Assembly (NCBI GenBank): GCA_016787525.1
Contig: JAEUUP010000016.1
Span: 1 to 60,132, forward strand
DNA: 60,132 bases
Direction of reading: 5' to 3'
DNA from: Saprospiraceae bacterium
Lineage (GTDB): Bacteria; Bacteroidota; Bacteroidia; Chitinophagales; Saprospiraceae
Positions 45,209-54,074 of this stretch are shown in pieces. The notes under the pieces were generated by a model that made no database searches, was not told the origin of the DNA, and was given only the letters and a program-made list of their open reading frames with translations. The position numbers were made by a program, and so were the translations under genes. How positions within the stretch are numbered: the stretch's first letter is position 1; every line of letters starts with the position of its first letter.

Positions 45209-46051
45209 ATGGCTGTTAGCATTGATGATATCAAAAAGCTGCGCGAAATGACAGGCGCAGGTATGGGCGATTGTAAAAAAGCCCTTGAAAACTCTGGCGG
45301 TGACATCGAAGGTGCAATTGACTTCCTTCGCAAATTAGGTCAAAAATTATCTGTAAAACGTGAAGATCGTGAAGCAAAAGAAGGTGTTTGTATCGCTGTG
45401 ACATCACACAATCGCAACAACGGTGTTGTTTTGCGTTTGTCTTGTGAAACGGACTTCGTTGCGAAAAACGAAAAATTCGTTGCTTTGGCAGAGTCTTTTG
45501 CAGCCATCGCACTCAAACATTTGCCAGAAAGTCGTGAAGCACTTTTAGCTTTGCAAACAGAAGAAGGTATCTCTATTGAAGATAAAGTAAAGGAACAAAT
45601 TGGCGTTATCGGTGAAAAATTAGAAATTACTGACTACGATTTCATCAAGACAGCAGCAGGTAAAGGTCAAGTATTGCCTTATATCCACGCAGGCTATCGT
45701 GCAGCCGTTATTGTTGCTTTGAATCAAGAAGGACCAGATCTTATCGAAGCAGGTAAAAATGTAGCGATGCAAGTAGCAGCGATGAAACCTGTAGCTGTTA
45801 ACGAGTCTGGTGTTGACGCAGCAACAGTCAATCGCGAAATCGAAATCGGTAAAGAGCAAGCTCGTGCAGAAGGCAAACCTGAAGCAATGATTGAAAAAAT
45901 TGCTCAAGGTAAATTGCAACGTTTCTATAAAGATTTCACACTCTTGAAACAAGATTATGTGAAAGATGGTTCTAAAAACGTAGCAGCTTATCTCGATAGC
46001 GTGTCAAAAGGCTTGACCGTTACAGATTTCAAACATGCGAAATTGGGTTAA
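45209..46051 (+). CDS. tsf: Elongation factor Ts
   Basis: A 280-residue nucleotide exchange factor for EF-Tu. It has the N-terminal UBA-like helix bundle (IDDIKKLREMTGAGMGDCKKALENSGGDIEGAIDFLR), then the core (LRLSCETDFVAKNEKF, GYRAAVIVALNQEG) and the C-terminal QDYVKDGSKNVAAYL. The length is typical. A terminator follows. Confidence 0.98.
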   Translation: MAVSIDDIKKLREMTGAGMGDCKKALENSGGDIEGAIDFLRKLGQKLSVKREDREAKEGVCIAVTSHNRNNGVVLRLSCETDFVAKNEKFVALAESFAAIALKHLPESREALLALQTEEGISIEDKVKEQIGVIGEKLEITDYDFIKTAAGKGQVLPYIHAGYRAAVIVALNQEGPDLIEAGKNVAMQVAAMKPVAVNESGVDAATVNREIEIGKEQARAEGKPEAMIEKIAQGKLQRFYKDFTLLKQDYVKDGSKNVAAYLDSVSKGLTVTDFKHAKLG

Positions 46052-46063
46052 TGTTTTTTTGAT

Positions 46064-46099
46064 AAAAAAAGCGAGTTTCAATAGAAATTCGCTTTTTTT
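46064..46099 (+). terminator. Terminator of tsf
   Basis: Arms AAAAAAAGCGAGTTTC and GAAATTCGCTTTTTTT, loop AATA. A window motif follows at about 46114, just before pyrH. Confidence 0.85.
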
Positions 46100-46178
46100 A
46101 CGCCCAAAATAATCCCCTCAGTAGTCTATTTAAAAAAAGAGAGAATTTATAACGTATCACACTGATAACCAATCCAAT

Positions 46179-46895
46179 ATGTCCAATTTGAAATATAAAC
46201 GTGTCTTACTCAAACTCAGCGGTGAGTCACTGATGGGCGACCAAAAATATGGCATCACTGCCGATATGCTACAACATTACGCGCTTCAAGTCAAAGAAAT
46301 TTGGGATATGGGTGTCGAGGTGGCGATTGTTATTGGTGGTGGTAATATCTACCGAGGCATTCAAGCCGAAAAATCAGGCATCGAGCGTGCGCAAGGCGAC
46401 TATATGGGTATGATGGCGACCATCATCAACGGTATGGCTTTGCAAAGTGGCTTAGAAAGTGTCGGTTTGTTCACCCGTTTGATGTCTGCTATCAAAGTGG
46501 AACAAGTGGCGGAAACTTATATTCGTCGTCGGGCGATACGTCATTTAGAGAAACGTCGTGTCGTTATTTTTGCAGGTGGCACGGGCAATCCGTTCTTTAC
46601 AACAGACTCAGCTGCAGCTTTACGTGCGAGTGAAATTGATGCCGATGTGATTTTGAAAGGGACTCGTGTTGATGGTATCTACACTGCTGACCCTGAAAAA
46701 GATCCAACTGCAACACGCTACGACAATATCACATTCAAAGAAGCGATTGCCAAAAAATTGAAAGTGATGGATATGACGGCATTTACTTTGTGCCAAGAGA
46801 ATGACATTCCAATCATTGTTTTTGACATCAATAAAAAGGATAATTTGGTCAATTTAGTCAAAGGCGAACATGTCGGAACACTTGTTAAAGGCTGA
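46179..46895 (+). CDS. pyrH: UMP kinase
   Basis: A 238-residue amino-acid-kinase-fold enzyme that phosphorylates UMP to UDP. It has KRVLLKLSGESLMG, VAIVIGGGNIYRG, FAGGTGNPFFTTDSAAALRA and GVDGIYTADPEKDP (as VDGIYTADPEKDP). The usual following gene, frr, is 11 kb further on, so the common pyrH-frr pairing is broken here. Confidence 0.97.
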   Translation: MSNLKYKRVLLKLSGESLMGDQKYGITADMLQHYALQVKEIWDMGVEVAIVIGGGNIYRGIQAEKSGIERAQGDYMGMMATIINGMALQSGLESVGLFTRLMSAIKVEQVAETYIRRRAIRHLEKRRVVIFAGGTGNPFFTTDSAAALRASEIDADVILKGTRVDGIYTADPEKDPTATRYDNITFKEAIAKKLKVMDMTAFTLCQENDIPIIVFDINKKDNLVNLVKGEHVGTLVKG

Positions 46896-46917
46896 TTTCG
46901 CTCAGGATTTTGTATAA

Positions 46918-46955
46918 AAAAAATAGGCGCAGACAATCATCTGCGCCTATTTTTT
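46918..46955. terminator. Bidirectional terminator
   Basis: Arms AAAAAATAGGCGCAGA and TCTGCGCCTATTTTTT lie between convergent pyrH and the DinB gene. Confidence 0.9.
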
Positions 46956-47478
46956 ATGAATTCAACAAAGGCAGATATTTCTCATTGATGATTTTTAAAT
47001 GATATTTTTGATGCCCTGCTAAGATGAATCCAATACCCAAAACCGACATGGGGGAATTATACATCGTGCCACTGCGCATCAAGGCTTTATCATCAAATGA
47101 TTTAAACAAGGCGATCGAAGACCTGTGCAACATCTTTAATTCAGCGATTAGGTTTCTCAAATTGCGCTTTTGAGTGCTGACATGATTGGCATAAACATCT
47201 TGGTCGAAGCCGGGTAGTTGAAAAACATCGTTGCGACCGAAACTTAAAGCTCGATAATTCATAACCCGCTCAGTATCAATCAAGTGTTGGAACACATCTT
47301 TGACTGTCCATTTGCCTTTGGCGTACGCCATGTCAGCGATTTTATTCAGTGGTGCAAGATCGAGGTTGTCTAATTCTGCGATGCTTTGTTTCAAAGCGTC
47401 CATCAACTCAATGTCATCAACGAGATTGATATAACGGTCAAAATAACTCGGCGGTTGATTAATGTCTGATTTTTTCAT
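46954..47478 (-). CDS. DinB-family putative metalloenzyme
   Basis: A 174-residue four-helix-bundle protein of the DinB/YfiT group. The likely metal His residues lie in DVFQHLIDTERVMNYRAL, the middle helix around YANHVSTQKRNL, and the C-terminal AGHQKYHLKIINEKYL. Members include thiol-dependent transferases, but the substrate is unknown. A 9/10 match to the window motif lies inside at about 47266. Confidence 0.85.
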   Translation of the reverse strand: MKKSDINQPPSYFDRYINLVDDIELMDALKQSIAELDNLDLAPLNKIADMAYAKGKWTVKDVFQHLIDTERVMNYRALSFGRNDVFQLPGFDQDVYANHVSTQKRNLRNLIAELKMLHRSSIALFKSFDDKALMRSGTMYNSPMSVLGIGFILAGHQKYHLKIINEKYLPLLNS

Positions 47479-47626
47479 AAACTATTGGTTTTAAATACTT
47501 TTTAAACAAACTTAAAGAAAATAATAGGTTTCTAATTTATAGAAAACCATCATTTTGAAGCAAATTTTCAAAGGCAACTATCAGTGATTTAAAATCTATA
47601 AACATGGGTATTTTTGCCTTAATATA

Positions 47627-48406
47627 TCACTCTATCATCTTCAGTTCCGACACTTGTAACACGTCTTTCGTATCACCACTTCGATGAACAAAAATAACCA
47701 AGTAGCAATTTTCTGCAACCCAATTATTGGGAATTTTCGTATTGCTCGACCAAGTTAATAAACCTTTCAAATCTGTTCCTTTGGCATCGCCAGAAACAAT
47801 ACGCCGTAGAATATGCTTGTGTTTATAGTCCGATTTTTTGCCTTGTGGCGTTTCTTGGGCATCCAAAACATCGTTTTCAGTCAATAAAACGGTCAAACGC
47901 ATATCATCAGGTAGTTTTTCAGTGGGAGCAAGTGTCACTGAAACGGTCAATTCGCGGCTATCTTTTGCATATTTTTTGTCAATTGCCAAATTCAATACTG
48001 AGGGGGCCTGCGATTCGGCAGCAATCAAACCCGCCCAATTCGCTTTTGTCACTTGCAAGGATTGTTGCCCTGCAAATTTTTTGCGATTCACGACTGCCGT
48101 CGGATAACCCAAAGGCACGCCCAACCACGACTCCAATGCCGCACCCTCGGCTGTTCTAAAATCGTATTTTGAATCGGAATAAGGCGGTGCAAAATCGCCC
48201 GTGTGAATACTCACCACCAACAAACGGTCGCCATAAATACTTTTTAGATTCTCTAATTCCGCCGCACCCGCAGGACAATTCACACAACGCACACCCGTAA
48301 ATTCCTCGACCAGCACTTTCCTGTCACCCAACGGTGGCACAACAGGTGGAATCTCAGCACAAGCCGAAAAAAGCCCAAAAGAAATAAAAAACAATGCCTT
48401 TTTCAT
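47627..48406 (-). CDS. Omp28-related lipoprotein with thioredoxin-like domain
   Basis: A 259-residue lipoprotein (FGLFSAC, Cys16). Residues 25-140 have a thioredoxin-like fold with KVLVEEFTGVRCVNCPAGAAELENL, where CVNC is the redox pair, and GYPTAVVNRK at the cis-Pro position. The C-terminal half is beta-rich. This matches the Omp28-related group found in Bacteroidota. It probably acts as an envelope thiol oxidoreductase or surface antigen. A motif copy encodes APSVLN. Confidence 0.85.
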   Translation of the reverse strand: MKKALFFISFGLFSACAEIPPVVPPLGDRKVLVEEFTGVRCVNCPAGAAELENLKSIYGDRLLVVSIHTGDFAPPYSDSKYDFRTAEGAALESWLGVPLGYPTAVVNRKKFAGQQSLQVTKANWAGLIAAESQAPSVLNLAIDKKYAKDSRELTVSVTLAPTEKLPDDMRLTVLLTENDVLDAQETPQGKKSDYKHKHILRRIVSGDAKGTDLKGLLTWSSNTKIPNNWVAENCYLVIFVHRSGDTKDVLQVSELKMIE

Positions 48407-48465
48407 TCAAAATCAATTTTTTATCGAAAACAACTTAGCTCACAATTCTTAATTCTCAATGAATC

Positions 48466-51400
48466 TCAGTCATCCAACTCTTCATTGCGTTCAATTCTGA
48501 AAGACTCAATGGGTTTATTATTTCTAACAAAATTGCACCAAGAACAAGTTTTTTTGCCACAACCATCGAATTTTTGTGCCTGAATATTCGCCCAAGTTGT
48601 CGTCACCAACCCCCTCAGTATTTCTACATCTTTGGCATCAAAATCGAAGATTTTTGTCTTAAAATGCCCTCGTGCATCTGTCTCGATATAACTGATTTCG
48701 CCCGAAGTCACACGCACCAAATTGGCTCTAAAATTTTCGTACATCAACTTATAAAACACCAATTGCCGCCAATAATCGCCGCCCAGAGGGTTTTTCACTG
48801 TCGGGCGACGCAGTTTTTCATCGCTCCATTTGCCTGTTTTGTAATCCACAATATGTACCGTGCCATCGTTCCTAAACTCGATTTTATCAATGATACCGCG
48901 CACTGGCACACCGCTGATTTCTGCTACAATCGTCTTTTCGACAACCACATTTTTTGAAAATTTGGCTGCAAACTGCCCATAATATTTCGCCAAATGCTCT
49001 CGCCCCGTCAGTAGTCGGCGTTCAAAATCAGTGTTTTCAAAAAACGGACGGCGACGTTGCAAATCTGACTCAAAAAAGTTCACAAATTCTTCACCACTCG
49101 GAAACTGTTTTTCTTTCGAGCGCAACATCTCGCCAAATAACTTGCGCAAAGCAAAATGAACCGCTTCGCCATATTGGAAATAAGCACTCGGTTGCGAGGG
49201 TACTTTTAAAATATACGTAAAATAAAAACTCAAAGGGCAATCCAAATACGCATTGAGCGACGAAATGGAGAGCTGAAAATCTGCTAAAACCTGTTTTACA
49301 AAGGCTTTTTCAACCAAACCGAATTCAATTTTCACCCCCTCAGTAAGCAAAGCTATTTCACTGTCCAAAATTTGCGTTTCGTCAATTGAGCGTTTTTCGA
49401 TGTTTTTCAATGCCATTTCGTCCACAAATTGGCTATTGACTAAACCTTTTCCTTTGGCATCGTTTTTTGCGTAGCTGATGGTCAAATGCTCTTTGGCTCT
49501 CGTAGTTGCGACATAAAACAGCCTGCGACGTGCTTCCATCGCATCTACTTCTGCCGTAAAAGTGAGCGTTTCGGGTAGTTTAAAACGGTACGAATGACCA
49601 CTTTTCGCCTCTTCCCATTCCGATTTAACGGCATCAATGATGAAAACGCGGTCAAATTCCAAACCTTTTGCCGAATGAGCCGTCGTCAAAACTACAGGAT
49701 TGCTGCCTTCTTTGGCGACCACATTTTTTATAAACTCCAAGCGAATGCCGTTTGCGTCCATCAAATCCAGCGTTTTCAAAAAGTCGGAAAGTGCCAAACG
49801 TGGTCGTTTTGCTGTTTCATTTTTCACAAAATTGAAAAAAGTATAAACGACTTGCGTTAATTCGGCTTTGTTCTCGTGTTTCAAAACCCAAGTCAACAAA
49901 CCACTTTGATTCATCATCGTCTCAATCAAAACGGGCAGAGGTTCGTTGCCTGTGGCTGAAATCCAAGACTCTAAATGTGTTGAAAAAGTTGAAATTTTAT
50001 TTTTATCAGAAAATTTGATTTTCGGCAACTGAGTTAGCGTGCCGCGCCAAGTTAACGGAGTTTCTTTGGGCGAGTTCTTAGTCGTTTCATCATTTTCAAA
50101 GTCGGTTGTGAGTTTATTTTTTGAAGCCAAATAAGTTGTCAGTTTTAAAGCGTCATTTTGGATTATGCCTAAAAAATTGGTATTCAATAATTTAAACAAT
50201 AAATATTCGCCACTGAACGGCTGTTGGTTTTCTAAAGCTACATATTGCAACAAAAGGCGAAAATTCTGAATCAATGAAACATCCAACACATTTATGGCTC
50301 GGCGGACGGTGTAAGCGATGCCTTTTTTATCGAAAAGTGCCATAAATGGCTCGATTTGACGGTGTTTGGCGTAAATAATAGCTGTTGTACTATCCGAAGG
50401 ATTCCGCTTTGTGGAGAGGGGGGGATTTTGAGTTTGCAAATTTTCGATTTGCGCTACCACATCAATAATTTCCTGTGTGCGGTTCGGATATTCGATGATT
50501 CGAGGTTTGATGTTAGATTGTGCAATGGTGCCTTTGGCTTCAAGTGCTTTTTCTAAATTTATATCTTGAATGCTTTTAAGAATGCGTAAAGTATTGTTAT
50601 CAATTGTATTACGTGCTGAGTTGAGAATATTTTGCGATGAACGATAATTGTCTTTCAACACCACAACTTTCACATCTTTTTTATATGTTTCATAAAAATC
50701 AACCAAACTTTTAAGTCTTGCACCTTGAAATTCATAAATTGCTTGGTCGTCGTCGCCGACGATAAACACGTTGGGTTGTTCCCAAAAACCAATCAATTGA
50801 CTCAGAATGCGGTTTTGTGAGCCATTTGTATCTTGAAATTCGTCCACCAAAAAATACAAAAATTGCTCTTGATACCCCCTCAGTAAAAACGGAAAACGGT
50901 CGAACGCATCAATCACCCACAGCACCATATCATCGAAATCGTAGCGATTTGCTGCCGTTTTCAAAGCCTCAAAACGATAGTATAGTTGGGCTGCTGCTTT
51001 GAGTTTTTCCATTCTTTCAGCTTCTTCAGCGATATTTTCTGCTTTCAAATCACCTTTTTGAAACAAGCCTTTTTTACTCACTTTGTATTGAAAATCAGGA
51101 TTTTGTGGTAAGTTCAAGAGCCATTCGTCGGCACTGCGATTGACATACTGAGGGGTCCATGCTTCAGTTTTCAACAACTTGAAAAGATCAGCCAGATGCT
51201 TTTCGTAAAAATAAACGTCCGAACCACGTCCGCGTTTCAAGGCGTGTTCATGTGGCAATTCATCGAGCAATTGGCGGATGATTTGGGTACGTTCTAAGTC
51301 ATCGAGCAGTGTCAAATCTTGTCGTCCGAACAAATCCAAATTGTCTTGAATGACTCGATTACAAAACGAATGAAAAGTGCTGATAAATACTTTATGTGCC

Positions 51401-51657
51401 TCATGACCAATGAGTTGTGTCAGTCGCTCGCGCATGGCTTGCACTGCCGCATCGGTGAAAGTAAGGCATAATATATTATGTGGTTGAGTGTCGGTAACAG
51501 TCAAAATCTGCCCGATACGTGCCGCCAAAATATGCGTTTTGCCTGTCCCTGGTCCCGCAATCACGAGCGTCGGCCCGTCAATGTGTTCGACAGCTGCCCG
51601 TTGTTGCGCATTGAGGCTGGCGAGCGTTTGAGCAAAATTTTTATTAAAATCAGACAT
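48466..51657 (-). CDS. UvrD-like helicase fused to a RecB/AddB-type nuclease with iron-sulfur cysteines
   Basis: A 1063-residue protein from ATG 51657 (MSDFNKNFAQTLASLNAQQRAAV); the longer upstream frame is spurious. Superfamily 1 helicase motifs are IAGPGTGKTHILAARI (Walker A), LVDEFQDTN (II), VGDDDQAIYEFQGAR (III), LKDNYRSS (IV), TAHSAKGLEFDRVFII (V) and YVATTRAKEHL (VI). The C-terminal third is a PD-(D/E)XK nuclease (GIIDKIEF, HIVDYKTG). One Cys before it (YLDCPLSFYF) and three near the end (CGKKTCSWC) form an AddB-like iron-sulfur staple. It likely processes broken DNA ends. Five motif copies lie inside. Confidence 0.92.
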   Translation of the reverse strand: MSDFNKNFAQTLASLNAQQRAAVEHIDGPTLVIAGPGTGKTHILAARIGQILTVTDTQPHNILCLTFTDAAVQAMRERLTQLIGHEAHKVFISTFHSFCNRVIQDNLDLFGRQDLTLLDDLERTQIIRQLLDELPHEHALKRGRGSDVYFYEKHLADLFKLLKTEAWTPQYVNRSADEWLLNLPQNPDFQYKVSKKGLFQKGDLKAENIAEEAERMEKLKAAAQLYYRFEALKTAANRYDFDDMVLWVIDAFDRFPFLLRGYQEQFLYFLVDEFQDTNGSQNRILSQLIGFWEQPNVFIVGDDDQAIYEFQGARLKSLVDFYETYKKDVKVVVLKDNYRSSQNILNSARNTIDNNTLRILKSIQDINLEKALEAKGTIAQSNIKPRIIEYPNRTQEIIDVVAQIENLQTQNPPLSTKRNPSDSTTAIIYAKHRQIEPFMALFDKKGIAYTVRRAINVLDVSLIQNFRLLLQYVALENQQPFSGEYLLFKLLNTNFLGIIQNDALKLTTYLASKNKLTTDFENDETTKNSPKETPLTWRGTLTQLPKIKFSDKNKISTFSTHLESWISATGNEPLPVLIETMMNQSGLLTWVLKHENKAELTQVVYTFFNFVKNETAKRPRLALSDFLKTLDLMDANGIRLEFIKNVVAKEGSNPVVLTTAHSAKGLEFDRVFIIDAVKSEWEEAKSGHSYRFKLPETLTFTAEVDAMEARRRLFYVATTRAKEHLTISYAKNDAKGKGLVNSQFVDEMALKNIEKRSIDETQILDSEIALLTEGVKIEFGLVEKAFVKQVLADFQLSISSLNAYLDCPLSFYFTYILKVPSQPSAYFQYGEAVHFALRKLFGEMLRSKEKQFPSGEEFVNFFESDLQRRRPFFENTDFERRLLTGREHLAKYYGQFAAKFSKNVVVEKTIVAEISGVPVRGIIDKIEFRNDGTVHIVDYKTGKWSDEKLRRPTVKNPLGGDYWRQLVFYKLMYENFRANLVRVTSGEISYIETDARGHFKTKIFDFDAKDVEILRGLVTTTWANIQAQKFDGCGKKTCSWCNFVRNNKPIESFRIERNEELDD

Positions 51658-51701
51658 TATGCTGTTATGATAATTTTGAAAGCCAAATTTAGGAGCTACG
51701 T

Positions 51702-51763
51702 TAATAAAGGGTCTATAAATTTTACTTTTTTCAAAAAAAATAAAATTTATAGACCCTTTATTA
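51702..51763. repeat. 23-bp perfect inverted repeat between divergent genes
   Basis: TAATAAAGGGTCTATAAATT (arm start, 51702-51724) pairs perfectly with 51741-51763 across a 16-nt A/T loop. It lies between the helicase and PadR starts, so it is not a normal terminator position. It may be a small mobile repeat or regulatory structure. Confidence 0.7.
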
Positions 51764-51825
51764 CCCCCCAAATAGCAAGACTCGACGAACATGCGAAAAT
51801 AATCTACTAAATTACAGTACCATGT

Positions 51826-51858
51826 CTTGCATAATACCTTACAGTGTATATATCTTTG
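51826..51858 (+). promoter_or_regulatory. Promoter of padR-pspC, possibly leaderless
   Basis: CTTG (51826-51829) and TATCTTTG (51851-51858) are 21 nt apart. Only four bases separate the -7 box from the ATG, so the transcript would start at or beside the start codon. TTACAGTA and TTACAGTG (from about 51812 and 51839) form a direct repeat that could be an operator. Confidence 0.6.
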
Positions 51859-51862
51859 CGTC

Positions 51863-52204
51863 ATGAATACGGAAAATGTAAAACAGCAAATGCGAAAAGG
51901 AGTTTTGGAGCTATGCGTCCTCTCCATCATCGCCACGCACGACGAAATATATCCCGCCACGATTCGAGAGCAATTGGACAGCGTAGGTATTGAGGTCGTG
52001 GAAGGTACTTTGTACCCAATGCTCATGCGGCTAAAAAACATGGGCTATTTGACCTATACATGGCAAGACTCCAATGCTGGAGCCGCCCGCAAATATTACA
52101 AAATCACAGACACAGGACGAAGCGTTCTTGACGAGTTACAACAGTCGTGGCGCGAATTTGTCAGCTCGGTGGATAAACTCTTTGTGAGTGCGCCTGCCGA
52201 TTGA
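51863..52204 (+). CDS. PadR-family transcriptional regulator
   Basis: A 113-residue winged-helix repressor. The start at ATG 51863 (MNTENVKQQMRKG) follows the promoter directly. It has GVLELCVLSIIATHDEIYPATIREQL and VVEGTLYPMLMRLKNMGYLTYTW, then GAARKYYKITDTGRSVL of the wing. Next is a PspC-domain gene 72 bp downstream, a pairing common in Bacteroidota, and the regulator probably controls its own operon in response to envelope stress. Confidence 0.93.
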   Translation: MNTENVKQQMRKGVLELCVLSIIATHDEIYPATIREQLDSVGIEVVEGTLYPMLMRLKNMGYLTYTWQDSNAGAARKYYKITDTGRSVLDELQQSWREFVSSVDKLFVSAPAD

Positions 52205-52275
52205 GCAACTGCTTGTTGCACAAGAACGAACAACCATAAAAAGAATAATTAAAACAACCTATTACGGTTAAAAAA

Positions 52276-53880
52276 ATGAATAAAGTATTAAATATCAATC
52301 TCGGTGGTTTGCCTTTCACAATTGACGATGAAGCTTACCACACGCTTGAAAACTATCTTCAATCACTTCACAACCATTTCAAAACGTCGGAAGGTTATGA
52401 AGAAATTATGAATGATATTGAGGCTCGCTTGGGCGAACTGATACAAGAAGGTATAGGCAAACGTGGCATTGTCACGTTGCAAGATGTCAAAAACGCCATC
52501 AGTGTGATGGGAAAACCCGAAGATTTTGGCGCAGAGCCAATGGACGAGGCAGCAACAAGCCAAAATACTGAGGGGGCAAAAAAAACAACGGCATCATCAA
52601 ATTCATCGTTTCAAACGGGCAAACGCCTTTTCCGCGACGAAGAAAATAAAATGGTTGGTGGTGTTTGTGCAGGTTTGGCAGCCTATTTTGGTATTGATGT
52701 GATTTGGTTGCGCATCATTTGGGGTTTGTTGTTCTTTTTTGGCGGCTCAGGGCTTCTTTTATACATCATCCTTTGGGCAGTCGTGCCATCAGCCAAGACA
52801 ACAGCCGACCGTTTGGCAATGCGTGGGCAGCCGATTGATGTGAACAATATCGCCAAAACGGTGGAAACGAGCTTTGAAAAATTTTCTGAAAAGGTCAACG
52901 AGTTTGGCAAACCTGAAAATCAAGAACGTTTTCAACAACAGGTGCAACAATTCTCAACAGGTGTAGGCAATTTTCTGCAATCACTTTTTAAAGGTTTAGG
53001 CGGTGTAGGGCGCGTGTTTGCCATCATTATTGCCGTCGGCTTAGTGATTTTCTTATTTATTTCGTGGATTGGTGCGACGATTGCAGCCAGTTTTGCTTCA
53101 CCACTTTTGGGCTATGTGACGGATGAAACTTGGAAAGGAACAATGGCTGGATTTAATGGTTTTGGTATATTCGCATCGGTATCGGCTCTGTTGATTTTGG
53201 CGATTCGTCGGCTTATCTATAAACGTCAAGCCAATGGCGGCATCATAACAGGCTTGTGGGTTTTCTTAGCCATCAACGCTTTTTCGCTCATTTCTATTGG
53301 TGGTTCGTTAGCTAAAAACTTCACTTACGACCATCAAGTGAGCCAAACGATAGACTTGTCGTCAATTGACACACTCAACATTGCTGTAGCATTGACTTCA
53401 AACAATAGTGGTACGCAGTTTGGCTCATTGCGTGTCTCTGATGAGTTTTTGTTGGCTTATGAAGTAGATATGCGTGTAGAACGCAGTGATAATGGAAAAT
53501 TTGAATTGGTTAAGAACTTTCAGTCGCACGGTGGCTCTTCGGAAGAAGCACAACGTTTGGCTAAGAGTATCAGCTATGACCCCTCAGTATCGAACAATAC
53601 TTTGACCTTGGGTGAATATTTCAAAATACCGAACGGTACAAAATGGCGCGACCAAGATGTGGATTTAATCCTAAAAGTGCCTGATGGGAAAGTGATTAAA
53701 TATAACAGAAACGCAACAGGCATGATTCGTTGGGTGGAACGCGATGAAGATGATGACAACGACGACAATTGTTTCGATAGCAATGTCCGTGTTTGGAAAA
53801 TGACTGAAAATGGCTTTGTCTGCCTTCTGACCGAAGCGGATGGAGACAAAGACAATAACAAACGGAAAAGAAAAAGATAG
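52276..53880 (+). CDS. PspC-domain membrane protein
   Basis: A 534-residue protein. Residues 1-100 are a cytoplasmic N-terminal domain (LNINLGGLPFTIDDEAYHTLENYL). A PspC domain follows (KRLFRDEENKMVGGVCAGLAAYFGIDVIWLRIIWGLLFFFGGSGLLLYIILWAVVP, about 115-172). Further membrane helices lie at about 248-275, 290-312 and 325-350. The C-terminal 180 residues are extracytoplasmic and end in an Asp/Lys-rich tail (EDDDNDDN, NNKRKRKR). It probably senses or stabilises the envelope under PadR control. Motif copies encode NTEGAK and DPSVSN. Confidence 0.9.
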   Translation: MNKVLNINLGGLPFTIDDEAYHTLENYLQSLHNHFKTSEGYEEIMNDIEARLGELIQEGIGKRGIVTLQDVKNAISVMGKPEDFGAEPMDEAATSQNTEGAKKTTASSNSSFQTGKRLFRDEENKMVGGVCAGLAAYFGIDVIWLRIIWGLLFFFGGSGLLLYIILWAVVPSAKTTADRLAMRGQPIDVNNIAKTVETSFEKFSEKVNEFGKPENQERFQQQVQQFSTGVGNFLQSLFKGLGGVGRVFAIIIAVGLVIFLFISWIGATIAASFASPLLGYVTDETWKGTMAGFNGFGIFASVSALLILAIRRLIYKRQANGGIITGLWVFLAINAFSLISIGGSLAKNFTYDHQVSQTIDLSSIDTLNIAVALTSNNSGTQFGSLRVSDEFLLAYEVDMRVERSDNGKFELVKNFQSHGGSSEEAQRLAKSISYDPSVSNNTLTLGEYFKIPNGTKWRDQDVDLILKVPDGKVIKYNRNATGMIRWVERDEDDDNDDNCFDSNVRVWKMTENGFVCLLTEADGDKDNNKRKRKR

Positions 53881-53896
53881 AATCACTCACAAAACA

Positions 53897-53940
53897 AAAA
53901 AATGATGAACTTTACTGAGGGGTAGGGTTCATCATTTTTT
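53897..53940 (+). terminator. Terminator with the TACTGAGGGG motif in its loop
   Basis: A perfect 14-bp stem (AAAAAATGATGAAC and GTTCATCATTTTTT) encloses a 16-nt loop that is the motif itself (TTTACTGAGGGGTAGG). It is the cleanest of the three motif-loop terminators. Confidence 0.85.
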
Positions 53941-54010
53941 ATTTTCGGAACAACGAAAAATAAACCCATGTTGTCTTTGCACTTACTGCATCTTTTATCA
54001 AATAAAACGC

Positions 54011-54018
54011 TACTTTTG
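54011..54018 (+). promoter_or_regulatory. -7 promoter box of the OmpH gene
   Basis: TACTTTTG matches TAnnTTTG, 56 nt before the ATG; no -33 box at the right distance. Confidence 0.45.
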
Positions 54019-54074
54019 CGACGTTTTACGTCTCAATCATGAAAATAAATCAGAAAATTTTTTAAACTACATCA

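Noticed and set aside
50405-50430. A further motif copy at the G-run in the helicase gene (GGAGAGGGGGGG)
   Set aside because: It lacks TACTGA; only the G-run is similar.
51658-52041. N-terminal extension of the helicase frame up to 52041
   Set aside because: It overlaps the PadR gene on the other strand, and the family-like sequence starts at the ATG at 51657.
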